Shown here: one piece after another, positions 23,436 through 33,869 of the stretch
Numbering within the stretch: the stretch's first letter is position 1
How the letters are laid out: each line of letters begins with the position of its first letter
Position numbers and translations under genes: made by a program
Notes under the pieces: model-generated
The model's input: the letters and a program-made list of their open reading frames with translations, nothing else
Databases searched by the model: none
What the model was told of the DNA's origin: nothing
NCBI GenBank assembly: GCA_963514095.1
Contig: OY741266.1
Span: forward strand, 3,117,501-3,181,500
Direction: 5' to 3'
From: Eutrigla gurnardus
Taxonomy: Eukaryota > Chordata > Actinopteri > Perciformes > Triglidae
DNA: 64,000 nucleotides

Positions 23436-25285
23436 GGGGCCTCACTAAGGACTACACAATGCGGCCTACACGGAGGCCCAGGAGCCTTCACATGCGGTCA
23501 CAACAAAGGGACAAAGGGGATAAAGAACTACAACCGCCATTTTGGCTTTACTTCTCACCGAGGTGCGAAGTGTGACATCACACTAACTCTCCTATTGGCT
23601 GACAACCACAAGGACCCCGGGGGTCCCTGAGAGACAGCCGTGAGGTATATAAACCGGCGCTACCTTAAAAACTCTCTCTTCCATCGCGACACACAGTTGC
23701 AACAGGGGGTGAGTTCCTCCACCGCAGCACACCGATGCAACAGGAGGCAAACTTTTAACACCTGCAGCGTTTCCTTTGTCCTAGGCCACAGTCTTTTCCC
23801 CAAACTCGCTGGACGAGAGACAGACTGTTTTTCCCCCTTTCCCGCGACTCGCCTTTTTCTTTTATTATTTCGGATCCTGAGAAGATCGCCGCAACCGCGC
23901 GACTCTTTGTTTGCCTGCAGAAGAGCAACACAAACGGCTCCTTCATTCAAGTTGATCAGCGAGCGGGATAACTGCTACGACCCGCTCTTGTCTGAAGTCA
24001 GCTGACTAAATCGCCAAGCCGTGCAATTTTATTGTTGCCTGCCGAAGAAGAAACACAAACTGTTTTCTTCATTCAAGTTGATCAGCGAGAAGGATAACTG
24101 CTATGCCCCGCTCTCGTCTGGACTCAACCGACTCGTCGCATCCCCCGCTGCCGCCGACGCGAACCACAGCCAGCCGCCGCCGGCGCCGGACTCATACGCA
24201 TCGACACAAGTAAGAGGCTATTTGTCTGAGCAGAGGCAGAGTTTCGATAGTGTAGGATATGCTTGTAATTCTTGTTAACGTGTTTTAAGTTTTGATCACG
24301 GACCGCCGAGTCCGTTGCTTTTTGTGTTGTCGTATTCGAATGCTGATTGTGTACCCACGCCCTGCTGGGTTTTATTTCGGTAACAGTGTGTGTCCAACCT
24401 CGGACACATTCACGAGCTCAGTAACTGATCTACCATCAGTTAAAGGGCCGGGGTCCCGCCGAACGAACGCCAGTTCATTCACGAGCTCCCGTGTGATGGT
24501 AATAGCTTACTGACCCTTTGTGTATCACGCGCGCATTCTCTCTCTCTTTGTTCCAGCTAACACAGATGTGCACACACATACACCGCCTCCACACGTATCC
24601 TACGCCAGCTGTTTCCGTCTCCGGACGCTAGGGAAATAGCTCCATCTGGTGGCTGCACCCGGCCATCTCTCCCTCTCCCTCTCTCTCTCCCTCTCTCGCT
24701 ATTCTATCTGACATCAGCGGCCCCGCCCCTGAACGCTGTGGGGAATAGCTCCACCTGGTGGCTCTGCCCGGCCATCTCTCTCTCTCTCCTCTCCCCACGC
24801 ACACCCACACGCACGCACACACACTCCACTTGTCTCTTCCTTTGTTTAGCTTAGCTTTGTGTGTTAGGTAGTTAGGTAATAAGGCTTTGTTAATTGCAGT
24901 GTTATTGATTGTGATCATTATTACTGATTTTAATAAATCTTATTATATTAAAACTAGCAGTCTCTTGTGCTTGTTGTGTATATGTCACTGGTTGTGAAGG
25001 TTGTGAAGGCTAGTGCTCGAATTTCACGCCTTTGATTGTTTTTATACTTCGATGCCAATGATCACTATGATTGGCATGTGAGTATAAAACCCCCTTTATA
25101 TTGAGACTGAGTACAGTTTTGGTTATCTTTTCCCTGATCCCAGGGCGGTGCCCCATATATTCATGATTATATCATAATAATATATTAAATATAATTATTA
25201 ATATCGATATTCATATTGACATTAATAATTATCTGTTGATAACCTAATCTGCTCCTGCTACTACCCCAACACTACAATAATGGAC
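23436..25285 (+). repeat. LTR-like or promoter-bearing block
   Basis: It begins near TGTAGGGGCCTC and ends near CCCCAACACTACA. A TATA box (TATATAAACC, 23645) and a poly(A) signal (AATAAA, about 24932) lie about 1.3 kb apart in plus sense, as in a long LTR. A 70-bp unit (CTTCATTCAAGTTGATCAGC...) occurs twice (23939, 24068), as does a TAGCTCCAYCTGGTGGCT...CCGGCCATCTCTC unit (24638, 24747). No flanking duplication was found and no ORF is convincing. Confidence 0.35.
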
Positions 25286-25721
25286 AACAAAAAGCGCGTC
25301 GTCCACTTTTCCCCATATTGTTGGTTTTATAAACAGCTGGTTCACTGACTGGCTTCAGGTCCAGCAGCTTCCCGTTTTTTTGCTGTATTTACATTTCATT
25401 TGTGGTTTTAGTTTTGTTTTTGTCAAATTTGTAACATGAAATAAATAAAAAATACCATTCAATTATTATCACTGTCCACACACATTTATCAACACAATTC
25501 CAATGACTATATGCCTGCATGAAAGTAATTGTTAAATATGCAAATTAACATATCGTTTGTTTTCATGAACGGCCAAGGTGTGCGGCACATTAAATGTTGC
25601 TCTGGCAAAGAATTGTGGGTCGGCGTGATCTCCTTTCCTTTCATATAGGAAGCTCCGTTGCATCCTATGCTAAAGGAGCTCTGAAAGGAAGCATTGGAGC
25701 TCCTTTCCTTTGCATTTAGAG

Positions 25722-26688
25722 CAGGGATGCCAGGGTGAAATTGGACAGGGGGCCAGATTTTCAAGTGAGACCTCAGGGGGCCGGATTACACTTTCGGACT
25801 GAAAAGGCCAAACATTGACTCAACACATGGATAGGTAGGCTATTTGAAATTATTCATGAAGGCCTACACATCAAAAAGAAATTGCGTTGGCACCAAAATA
25901 GCCTCACAATGAGGCCTAAATTACATACATTACAAAGGAGGATGATTGACAGGTGCTCTCCTTCATACAATCACGTGCACACTTTCACAGCTTTTCCTGT
26001 CTGCTCCCGGATTTCAAACCAACCAACATGGCGGCTCGTTTGGAAACTTTCTCTTATTTTACGACAATAGTTCACCGAAACGTGTTCCTGAAAAAATTGT
26101 TTTAACTCTGCTCAACCCTGATGTAAAAGAACCTGTGCTTTTACTAGAGTCCTAGGCTCTTTTTAACCTAGGTGGCGTTATCGGCAACATTTTTAAACAT
26201 TTTATCTATATAATTCTGATCTATTGTAACATTTGTAATTTTTAACCACGCCACATTTTCTGGCGTTGTCGGCAGGATTTTTAAACATTGTATCTATACA
26301 ATTCTGATCTATTGTAATATTTGTAATTTTTAACCACGCCACACTTGCAGCGCACCGTCTCTCCACACTCGCCGTGAGTTGAAATCATTGCAGGGCATAC
26401 CGTAAATCCTTTAATATAGCCTCAGCCAAAATCTTCGCGACGCGAACCTGACTGAATGAATGGGAAGGGTGGAAATAACGCTGCCTGTCGACACTTGCCC
26501 CGGCCAATGTGACTGGCCGGTAATAGAATACAGGCCAGTATTAGAGGATTTACGGTATATATTAAATAAAAAAAAAAAATAGATAAAATAATAATTAAAA
26601 AATATATTCTCCCCTTATCACCCGCGGGCCGGATGTGACGTACAGTCGGGCCGGGTCCGGCCCGCGGGCCGTAACCCTGGCATCCCTG
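25722..26688. mobile_element. non-autonomous hAT element, 967 bp
   Basis: Inverted ends CAGGGATGCCAGGGT and ACCCTGGCATCCCTG are flanked by perfect ATTTAGAG duplications (25714-25721, 26689-26696). No transposase is present. The ends are unusually rich in GGGGGCC/GGCCCGCGGG. A tandem 88-bp duplication lies inside at 26174-26349. Confidence 0.92.
26174..26349 (+). repeat. 88-bp tandem duplication
   Basis: Copies at 26174-26261 and 26262-26349 share GGCGTTRTCGGCA, TTTTTAAACATT, TCTATA.AATTCTGATCTA and TTTTTAACCACGCCACA, with a few substitutions. Confidence 0.85.
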
Positions 26689-26795
26689 ATTTAGAGAATC
26701 CGAACAGCTCTTATCATGGCAGCCACTTGTTTACTTTCAGGTCACTTCTTCAGTTAGGAACCTTCCTAAGCAAAATAAACTATTCGACCGCGGCC

Positions 26796-27085
26796 GAAGA
26801 GTTCTGGTTACCAATAACTTGGTTGCCTTGACCCTTTGGCACAGACTTTTTGCTTTGACACCACCTAGAGGTCTGATCGAGGACATCCAAAGAGATATTG
26901 TGGATTTTTTTCTGGTTGGGTCGGCGTTGGGTCTGGGCAGCAGTCCTTTATTTGCCTGTAGCTGAAGCGAACAGGCACTCGTGAATATCCAGGCGAAGAT
27001 TGCTGCTTTCAGACTACAAACAGCAAAAAAACGTCTTTATGCCTGTGGTCCAGGCGGGCTGGACACACATTTCCAATGATGTCTA
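26796..27085 (+). pseudogene. Tx1-like LINE ORF2, piece 2
   Basis: It continues directly from piece 1: VLVTNNLVALTLWHRLFALT, then PPRGLIEDIQRDIVDFF, and NIQAKIAAFRLQTAKKRLYA before the frame is lost. The V-x-N-N-L-x-A-x-x-L-W-H and F-R-L-Q-x-A blocks are the Tx1-group thumb/linker region. The LINE match fades at about 27085 and resumes at about 34745. Confidence 0.72.
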
Positions 27086-27344
27086 ACACATGGAAATCCG
27101 ATAATATTTGAAGAAGTTGTGGCCATTTGAATGTATGCTTCTCTGAAAACCGTTCACTGAGAAAACTGGCCTCAAAGATTTGCAAATCTCACCTCACCTC
27201 ACCTGGCCAGAAAGGAAACACAATGGTGCTCATTTGCATCTCATTCAGATAAGCCCTCCCCCTACAGATGTCACTCAGTGATATCTGGTATCTGTTAGCC
27301 TGCTAATGATTTAGCAACTAGCCTATAATTTTCCTCAGGTAGGC
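27086..27344. other. left arm of the insertion that carries the Gypsy element
   Basis: No coding signal. Together with 33875-34744 it forms the sequence into which the Gypsy retrotransposon inserted (TSD TAGGC). It may be part of the DNA transposon whose gene fragment is at 34081-34480. Confidence 0.35.
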
Positions 27345-28144
27345 TGTTACGGCCACTGTTTGTTTGTTGCTGCCTTCTTGTTTCCCCTCTGTTATGTGCA
27401 GGTGCAAGTCATTAACAGGTCATCGTCATCCCGCCTCTGCCAACCGGCTGTCACCCATCACCTCATCAGTTTCCAGCCAGGGGAGGCCTGCCACATGCAT
27501 AAAAGCCTGTTTAACTTGTCGCCCGCTCTCTCTCCTTTTTTTTGTCCTGTTTGTGGACTGGTTTTGCTGTGCAATGCTTAGAGCCTTTTTTTTGTATACA
27601 GAGCCTTTTTTTTTTGTATACATCTCCAAGGGTGATACATATAGTGTCCCCTAGTTTTCCTTTCTCCCCCTGCTTGCACCCATTGTGACCCCCATTGTTA
27701 GTTCCCCCATGTTTTGTTGTCTTTGGGGTTACCTTGCGGCCTTGGGACAGGTAAGACAGAGGCCTCTATACATTCGCACGTAGTGTCTTCTTTGTTTAGT
27801 AACACTAGGCTAGGAGTGTTGCTACCCGCTGTACTTTTGGCTTGGTTTAGTTAGGTTAGCGGACGTGTGGTCCACCGGGTTAGCTGTTAGCTTAGCTTGT
27901 TTTGTTGGGTTCTTTTCTTTAGCAACACTCAAGTCCCAAGGCCCGCAGGTTTTGTCGTATGTTACTGTTGTGTTTTGTAATATGCCGCATTAGCCGCATT
28001 AAACCTATGTTCAACCTTATCCGTTGCTGTTGTCATTCCTTTATTGTTTCACTCACCAATTGTTCCTTCATCCACACCCATAACCCGGTTAATTTTAACA
28101 TCAGTTACCTCCCCCGCTGCCCCTAGACAGTGGGAGGTGTAACA
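27345..28144 (+). repeat. 5' LTR
   Basis: 800 bp, TGTTACGG...GTGTAACA. Likely signals are CATAAAAG near 27498 (TATA-like) and ATTAAA near 27998 (poly(A)). GAGCC(T)nGTATACA is repeated twice inside. Confidence 0.95.
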
Positions 28145-28149
28145 TATTT

Positions 28150-28167
28150 TGGGGGCTCGTCCGGGAT
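28150..28167 (+). other. primer-binding site, tRNA-Pro type
   Basis: The 18 bases TGGGGGCTCGTCCGGGAT start five bases after the 5' LTR. They match the well-known proline-tRNA primer site used, for example, by gammaretroviruses. It would prime minus-strand DNA synthesis. Confidence 0.92.
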
Positions 28168-28248
28168 ATGAAGAACAATTTGCGTGTGGGACAATATTGT
28201 GTTTGTAGTGTTTGTAATCAGAATAGGTAGGCTGCTAGCTAGAGCATA

Positions 28249-31200
28249 ATGGCTACCTTTGAGCTAGAAGAGTTCATCAAGGAACCTTCCGTTACTGTTT
28301 TTGATCTCTGCAGGAAGGCAGATTTGTTGGAAATTGCACAGCATTTTGGTGTGGTGGTGTCGAGGTCTCTTACAAAAAAAGAGATCAAGACAGCGGTGTG
28401 GGAGAGGCTGATAACAATCAAGGTCTTTCGACCTGAGTCACCTGTTCATTCCCTTGGGGATGAACCCAAGACTCCAGTAGGTGCCGGTATTTTCGAGGGG
28501 AAGGAAAAGGCCCCGGCTACTCTGCCAAGGTTTGAGGCTTTCACCCCAAGCTCCTCGGGATCGTTGGGTAACGCAAGATTGAAGGTCCGGCTAGCCCGTC
28601 TTCAATTGGAGGCACAGGAGAAGGCTAAATTATTTGACGCACAGGAGAGGACTGAGAGGCTGGCACACGAGTTAGCTCTACGAAAGCTTGAGATTGAGGC
28701 GGAGACGGTGAAGCTGAGGCAGATGGAGCTGCAGAGTGCTGAAGTGCGCGCCACTCGAATAGCTTCTCCGGGTACGCACACAAACCCACTACCTAGTGAT
28801 TATGATGTTAGGAGACATGTAGCATTACCTCCCTTTCGTGAAACTGAAGTTGATGCCTATTTCACTACATTTGAGCGTCTTGCTGCTGCGCTACAGTGGC
28901 CCAAGGACATTTGGACCACATTGTTACAATGTAAGTTTACTGGCAAAGCACAAGATGTAATAGCTTCTCTTTCTCTAGAGGATGGTCTAGATTATGATTT
29001 GGTGAAAACTGCTGTTTTGCGGGCTTATGAGTTGGTGCCAGAGGCCTATAGACAGAAATTTAGGAACCACAGGAAGGTCTCATCCCAGACCTATGTTGAG
29101 TTTGCGAGGGAGAAGAGCACTCTGTTTGACAAGTGGTGTTCTGCTAGCAAGGCTACAGCTTATGATACTCTTCGTGAGCTAGTCCTTCTTGAGGAGTTTA
29201 AGAAGTGTGTTCCTGAGCGTGTGGTTGTGTATTTAAACGAACAGAAGATTGTGTCATTGACCAAGGCTGCTGTCTTTGCGGAAGAGTTCACCCTTACCCA
29301 TAAAACTGCATTTATGTCCCCCCGTAGTGAAAAACATACTGGTTCACTGCCTGCTGACTCTTCCTCTGTAACCCAGTATCAGACTAGGAAGATGTCTCCC
29401 ACACATCGCAAGGAACAGCGGGAGTGCTACTACTGCCATAAGGGAGGTCATGTGATGGCTGATTGCTATGCTCTGAAGAGAAAGTTTTCAAGTCAGAGCC
29501 CACCAAAGCCAACCGCTTTTATCAGGTCTGTTCCGCAGACATCCCAGTCCATGGGATGTCCTGGTCCTGCAGTTAAAACTGGTTATGAGCCATTCATTTT
29601 TAATGGTTTGGTTTCGCTCACTGGTCAGCCGAATGACCAGAAGTCTGTTCGGATGTTGAGGGATACTGGTGCGTCCCAGTCGTTTCTGCTGACTGATGCA
29701 TTACAACTATCTGAGGCTACTTCATGTGGATCTAATGTGTTGGTACAAGGTATTGAAATGGGTTTTCTCACTGTTCCATTGCACCGGGTGCACGTCCAGA
29801 CTGATCTAGTTTCAGGTTGGTTTAAAGTGGCTGTCCGCCCTGCGTTACCTGTGCCAGGCGTAGTTTTTATCATGGGAAACGACGTAGCAGGTGGTAAGGT
29901 ACGACCCGTACTTGAAGTGCTGAATCGGCCCGAATATTCAACAACGCTGGAGATGCCTCATTCAGACCCCATTGTGTTCCCTGCATGTGTGCTTACTCGA
30001 GCCCAGACAAGAAAGTGGGGGGGAGCAGTAGATCTTTCAGAGTCTGTCCTAGGTTCCTTGCTCGCCTCTGATGAGGCTGAGGTCTCTAAAGGCCCTCTGG
30101 GCCTGAAAGGGGAGGTAAAGAATAATGAAACACTAGTTGATCTGGAACCGATTAAGTTGCCCATTACCCGTGAGCAGCTTGTTAGCGCCCAAAGGGGTGA
30201 CCCGTCACTGGAACCATGCTTTGATCTAGTTGCCAGTACTGAAGCTTGTAAGACCAAGTCTGTGGTTTTCCTTTTAGATAATGACTTATTAATGCGAAGG
30301 TGGTCTTGTCCTGCTGCTGATGGAATGGATTGGGGTGTGGTTAACCAGGTAGTGGTCCCAGCAGCTTACCGCAACCAGGTGCTGGCTTTAGCCCATGAGA
30401 ACCCCTGGTCTGGTCACCTAGGTGTCAGGAAAACATATGATAGGATTCTGAAACACTTCTTCTGGCCTAAACTAAAGACCTCTGTGGCACAGTATTGCCG
30501 AACTTGTCACTCCTGCCAGGTTACTGGGAAACCGAACCAGGTCATTCCTCCTGCCCCTCTCTGTCCGATACCTGTCATGGATGAACCATTTTCCCATGTG
30601 ATTGTAGACTGCGTGGGCCCACTTCCCAAGTCAAAGACTGGCAACCAATTTGTACTCACCATCATGTGTGCGGCCACTAGGTTCCCTGAGGCGATTCCCT
30701 TGCGGACGATAACCTCAAAGTCTGTGATCAGAGCTCTGACTAAGTTCTTCTCTACCTTTGGGTTCCCCAAAAGTTTGCAGACGGACCAAGGCACAAATTT
30801 TCTTTCTCGAATATTTAAGCAAGTGTTGCAGTCACTGTCTATAACCCACAAGGTCTCAAGTGCTTACCACCCAGAGTCACAAGGCGCCCTTGAGCGCTGG
30901 CACCAGACCTTTAAGTCAGTCCTGAGGAAGTATTGTTTAGAAACGGGCAAATGTTGGGATGAGGGCGTCCCGTTTGCCTTATTTGCCCTTAGAGAAACCG
31001 TACAGGAGTCACTTGGTTTCAGCCCTGCAGAGTTAGTTTTTGGGCATACTGTGAGAGGTCCCCTGAAGGTGCTCAAGGAGCAGTTTTTGGCTGAGGTTCT
31101 TCCTCCCAAGGTAAAAGTGCTGGACTACGTTAGCCAGTTTCGAGAGCGCTTACAACAAGCTGGCTCTCTTGCTAAGGAAGCTCTTGCCTCAACCCAGAAG

Positions 31201-32994
31201 ATTATGAAGAAGCGTTATGACCAGAAAGCTGTCGTTCGCTCTTTTGAGCCAGGAGATCAAGTTTTGGTTTTATTGCCCATCCCTGGTTCAGCTCTGTCAG
31301 CTCGTTTTGCTGGTCCTTATGCAGTGGAGGAGAAGCTATCTGACAGCAATTATGTGATTCGCACCCCAGATCGCAGACGTCAAACACGGGTATGTCATGT
31401 TAATATGTTGAAACTGTATCATGTCAGGGAAACGGACGTTACGTTGCCAGAGGAGAAAAGTCTCCCTGTATCTACGGTGGGGTTGGTCTCGGTTGTTTCA
31501 AGTACTGGTGATGAAGACGGCCTAGAGCTTAGGAATGCCCCACAACAGTGTGCTCGGTTGTCTAATTCAGAAAACATGTCTAACCTGCCTTCCCTTCTTG
31601 TCCACTTGACAGATGGACAGCGTTCTGATATTGTCCAATTAATTTCAGATTTTCCGCATCTATTCAGTGACACCCCTACTCAAACAACTGTCCTGACCCA
31701 TGACATAGATGTAGGTCAGTCGCCACCCATCAGGCAACATCCCTACCGGGTTAATGCGACGAAACGGACTGCCATGAAAAGGGAAGTAGAGTACCTTTTG
31801 GGTAATGGGTTAGCTAAGCCAAGCTGTAGTCCCTGGAGTTCCCCCTGTTTACTTGTGCCTAAGTCTGATGGAACACTTAGATTTTGTACTGACTTTAGAA
31901 AAATTAATGCAGTAACTGTTCCTGACTCCTACCCCCTGCCGAGGATGGAGGATTGTATTGACAGTCTGGGGTCAGCCACACATGTAAGTAAACTTGATTT
32001 GTTGAAAGGCTACTGGCAGGTCCCGCTAACCCCACGTGCATCAGAGATTTCCGCTTTTGTGACACCAGATGATTGTTTACAGTATAATGTCCTAGCCTTT
32101 GGACTGCGGAATGCCCCTGCAACCTTTCAGAGGTTGGTTAATGTGGTGTTATCTGGCATCCCCAATTGCACTGCTTATCTGGATGATTTGGTGGTGTATT
32201 CTAGCACTTGGTCAGAGCATATGCAGAATCTGACGTTGGTGTTCGAGAGGTTGGCAAAGGCCTCTTTGACTCTCAATCTGGCCAAATGTGACTTTGGGAA
32301 AGCGACTGTCACCTACTTGGGTAAGCAGGTGGGTCATGGCCAGGTTCGGCCAGTTGAGGCCAAAGTCATGGCCATCACAGGTTTCCCTGCGCCCACTACC
32401 AAACGCGAGTTGCGCCGGTTTCTTGGCATGGCTGGCTACTACAGAAGCTTTTGCCGGAACTTCTCCACAGTGGTGGCCCCATTGACCAGTTTGCTCAGTG
32501 CTGCTAGACAGTTTGTTTGGTCGGTGGATTGCCAGCATGCCTTTGATTGCATTAAAGCTTTAATGTGCAGTGCCCCAGTGCTCGCCGCTCCGGACTTTGC
32601 GGTACCGTTTAAGTTAGAGGTAGATGCAAGCGCCCTGGGAGCTGGTGCTGTTCTCTTGCAGGAAAGTGGGGATGGGATTGATCACCCCGTTTGTTTCTTT
32701 TCTCGTAAATTTGATAAGCACCAACTAAATTATTCTACCATTGAGAAGGAGGCGTTAGCCTTATTATTGGCTTTGCAATATTTTGAGGTTTATGTTGGCT
32801 CTAGTTCCGTTCCTGTCACTGTTTATACTGATCACAACCCACTAGTTTTTCTGTCACGGATGTACAATCAGAACCAGCGGCTGATGCGCTGGTCCTTGAT
32901 TGCCCAGAACTACAACCTGCAAATCAAACACAAGAAGGGTACGGATAATGTATTGGCCGATGCCTTGTCTCGTGCCAATAACCCTGACACTTAA
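28249..32994 (+). CDS. gag-pol polyprotein, PR-IN-RT-RH order, intact
   Basis: Residues 1-60 form a helical SAP-like start. Residues about 266-350 form a SCAN-like capsid segment (YRQKFR, then LRELVLLEEFKKCVPERV). A zinc knuckle starts at C393 (CYYCHKGGHVMADC). The protease motif is DTGA at 472-475. The integrase zinc-binding part has H716 and H723, then a CRTCHSC motif near 750. The integrase core has D787, D846 and E882 (35 residues between the last two). The RT catalytic YLDD is at 1310-1313, and RNase H has D1459 in LEVDAS and TDHNPLVF later. There is no chromodomain. All catalytic residues inspected are present, and gag and pol share one frame with no shift or stop, so regulation of the gag:pol ratio is not by frameshift here. 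ATG 28249 is the first in-frame start after the primer site. Confidence 0.95.
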   Translation: MATFELEEFIKEPSVTVFDLCRKADLLEIAQHFGVVVSRSLTKKEIKTAVWERLITIKVFRPESPVHSLGDEPKTPVGAGIFEGKEKAPATLPRFEAFTPSSSGSLGNARLKVRLARLQLEAQEKAKLFDAQERTERLAHELALRKLEIEAETVKLRQMELQSAEVRATRIASPGTHTNPLPSDYDVRRHVALPPFRETEVDAYFTTFERLAAALQWPKDIWTTLLQCKFTGKAQDVIASLSLEDGLDYDLVKTAVLRAYELVPEAYRQKFRNHRKVSSQTYVEFAREKSTLFDKWCSASKATAYDTLRELVLLEEFKKCVPERVVVYLNEQKIVSLTKAAVFAEEFTLTHKTAFMSPRSEKHTGSLPADSSSVTQYQTRKMSPTHRKEQRECYYCHKGGHVMADCYALKRKFSSQSPPKPTAFIRSVPQTSQSMGCPGPAVKTGYEPFIFNGLVSLTGQPNDQKSVRMLRDTGASQSFLLTDALQLSEATSCGSNVLVQGIEMGFLTVPLHRVHVQTDLVSGWFKVAVRPALPVPGVVFIMGNDVAGGKVRPVLEVLNRPEYSTTLEMPHSDPIVFPACVLTRAQTRKWGGAVDLSESVLGSLLASDEAEVSKGPLGLKGEVKNNETLVDLEPIKLPITREQLVSAQRGDPSLEPCFDLVASTEACKTKSVVFLLDNDLLMRRWSCPAADGMDWGVVNQVVVPAAYRNQVLALAHENPWSGHLGVRKTYDRILKHFFWPKLKTSVAQYCRTCHSCQVTGKPNQVIPPAPLCPIPVMDEPFSHVIVDCVGPLPKSKTGNQFVLTIMCAATRFPEAIPLRTITSKSVIRALTKFFSTFGFPKSLQTDQGTNFLSRIFKQVLQSLSITHKVSSAYHPESQGALERWHQTFKSVLRKYCLETGKCWDEGVPFALFALRETVQESLGFSPAELVFGHTVRGPLKVLKEQFLAEVLPPKVKVLDYVSQFRERLQQAGSLAKEALASTQKIMKKRYDQKAVVRSFEPGDQVLVLLPIPGSALSARFAGPYAVEEKLSDSNYVIRTPDRRRQTRVCHVNMLKLYHVRETDVTLPEEKSLPVSTVGLVSVVSSTGDEDGLELRNAPQQCARLSNSENMSNLPSLLVHLTDGQRSDIVQLISDFPHLFSDTPTQTTVLTHDIDVGQSPPIRQHPYRVNATKRTAMKREVEYLLGNGLAKPSCSPWSSPCLLVPKSDGTLRFCTDFRKINAVTVPDSYPLPRMEDCIDSLGSATHVSKLDLLKGYWQVPLTPRASEISAFVTPDDCLQYNVLAFGLRNAPATFQRLVNVVLSGIPNCTAYLDDLVVYSSTWSEHMQNLTLVFERLAKASLTLNLAKCDFGKATVTYLGKQVGHGQVRPVEAKVMAITGFPAPTTKRELRRFLGMAGYYRSFCRNFSTVVAPLTSLLSAARQFVWSVDCQHAFDCIKALMCSAPVLAAPDFAVPFKLEVDASALGAGAVLLQESGDGIDHPVCFFSRKFDKHQLNYSTIEKEALALLLALQYFEVYVGSSSVPVTVYTDHNPLVFLSRMYNQNQRLMRWSLIAQNYNLQIKHKKGTDNVLADALSRANNPDT

Positions 32995-33061
32995 TTCCAG
33001 GGGGGGGGATACAACAGTGTCGTTGAGATATCGTTAACAAACTTGGCAAGTTTGTTCTTAT

Positions 33062-33070
33062 GGGTGGGAG
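33062..33070 (+). other. polypurine tract
   Basis: GGGTGGGAG directly before the 3' LTR. The related copy at 58.8 kb has GGGAGGGGG in the same place, both preceded by TTTGTTCTTAT. Confidence 0.75.
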
Positions 33071-33869
33071 TGTTACGGCCACTGTTTGTTTGTTGCTGCC
33101 TTCTTGTTTCCCCTCTGTTATGTGCAGGTGCAAGTCATTAACAGGTCATCGTCATCCCGCCTCTGCCAACCGGCTGTCACCAATCACCTCATCAGTTTCC
33201 AGCCAGGGGAGGCCTGCCACATGCATAAAAGCCTGTTTAACTTGTCGCCCGCTCTCTCTCCTTTTTTTTGTCCTGTTTGTGGACTGGTTTTGCTGTGCAA
33301 TGCTTAGAGCCTTTTTTTTGTATACAGAGCCTTTTTTTTTGTATACATCTCCAAGGGTGATACATATAGTGTCCCCTAGTTTTCCTTTCTCCCCCTGCTT
33401 GCACCCATTGTGACCCCCATTGTTAGTTCCCCCATGTTTTGTTGTCTTTGGGGTTACCTTGCGGCCTTGGGACAGGTAAGACAGAGGCCTCTATACATTC
33501 GCACGTAGTGTCTTCTTTGTTTAGTAACACTAGGCTAGGAGTGTTGCTACCCGCTGTACTTTTGGCTTGGTTTAGTTAGGTTAGCGGACGTGTGGTCCAC
33601 CGGGTTAGCTGTTAGCTTAGCTTGTTTTGTTGGGTTCTTTTCTTTAGCAACACTCAAGTCCCAAGGCCCGCAGGTTTTGTCGTATGTTACTGTTGTGTTT
33701 TGTAATATGCCGCATTAGCCGCATTAAACCTATGTTCAACCTTATCCGTTGCTGTTGTCATTCCTTTATTGTTTCACTCACCAATTGTTCCTTCATCCAC
33801 ACCCATAACCCGGTTAATTTTAACATCAGTTACCTCCCCCGCTGCCCCTAGACAGTGGGAGGTGTAACA
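33071..33869 (+). repeat. 3' LTR
   Basis: 799 bp, one substitution and one single-base indel from the 5' LTR by direct reading. It is followed by the TAGGC target duplication. Confidence 0.95.

Larger units (their letters stand above)
23184..26793. mobile_element. composite hAT-like insertion in the Tx1 LINE
   Basis: Both edges carry GTCGAATAGT facing inward (near 23187 and the reverse complement ending near 26788), each followed inward by a CCTAACT block. The flanking LINE reads GAAGGGTG on the left and GAAGAGTT on the right, a plausible decayed 8-bp duplication. Inside are an LTR-like block (about 23436-25285) and a small hAT (25722-26688). No transposase is encoded. Family assignment is by end structure only. 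Confidence 0.5.
27345..33869 (+). mobile_element. full-length Gmr1-like Ty3/Gypsy retrotransposon
   Basis: LTRs at 27345-28144 and 33071-33869 start TGTTACGG and end GTGTAACA. The insertion is flanked by TAGGC on both sides (27340-27344, 33870-33874). By eye the LTRs differ only at one base (CACCCATC against CACCAATC) and one T in a homopolymer, so the insertion is very young. A primer site, one intact gag-pol frame of 1581 codons and a short purine tract are all present. There is no envelope gene: only 76 bp separate the stop codon from the 3' LTR. Domain order is gag-protease-integrase-RT-RNase H, the order of Gmr1-like Gypsy elements described from cod and other deuterostomes, not the usual RT-RNase H-integrase. 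Confidence 0.95.

Noticed and set aside
23640..24278. Plus-strand frames after the TATA box at 23645 as a host gene
   Set aside because: The frames contain tandemly duplicated DNA and no domain; an LTR-like block explains the promoter and poly(A) signals better.
27360..27654. Open frames inside the 5' LTR (and the same in the 3' LTR)
   Set aside because: They occur in both LTRs only because the LTRs are identical; no domain, and they overlap promoter and poly(A) signals.
33000..33070. Envelope or further gene between pol and the 3' LTR
   Set aside because: Only 76 bases separate the stop codon from the LTR, so the element is a retrotransposon without env.
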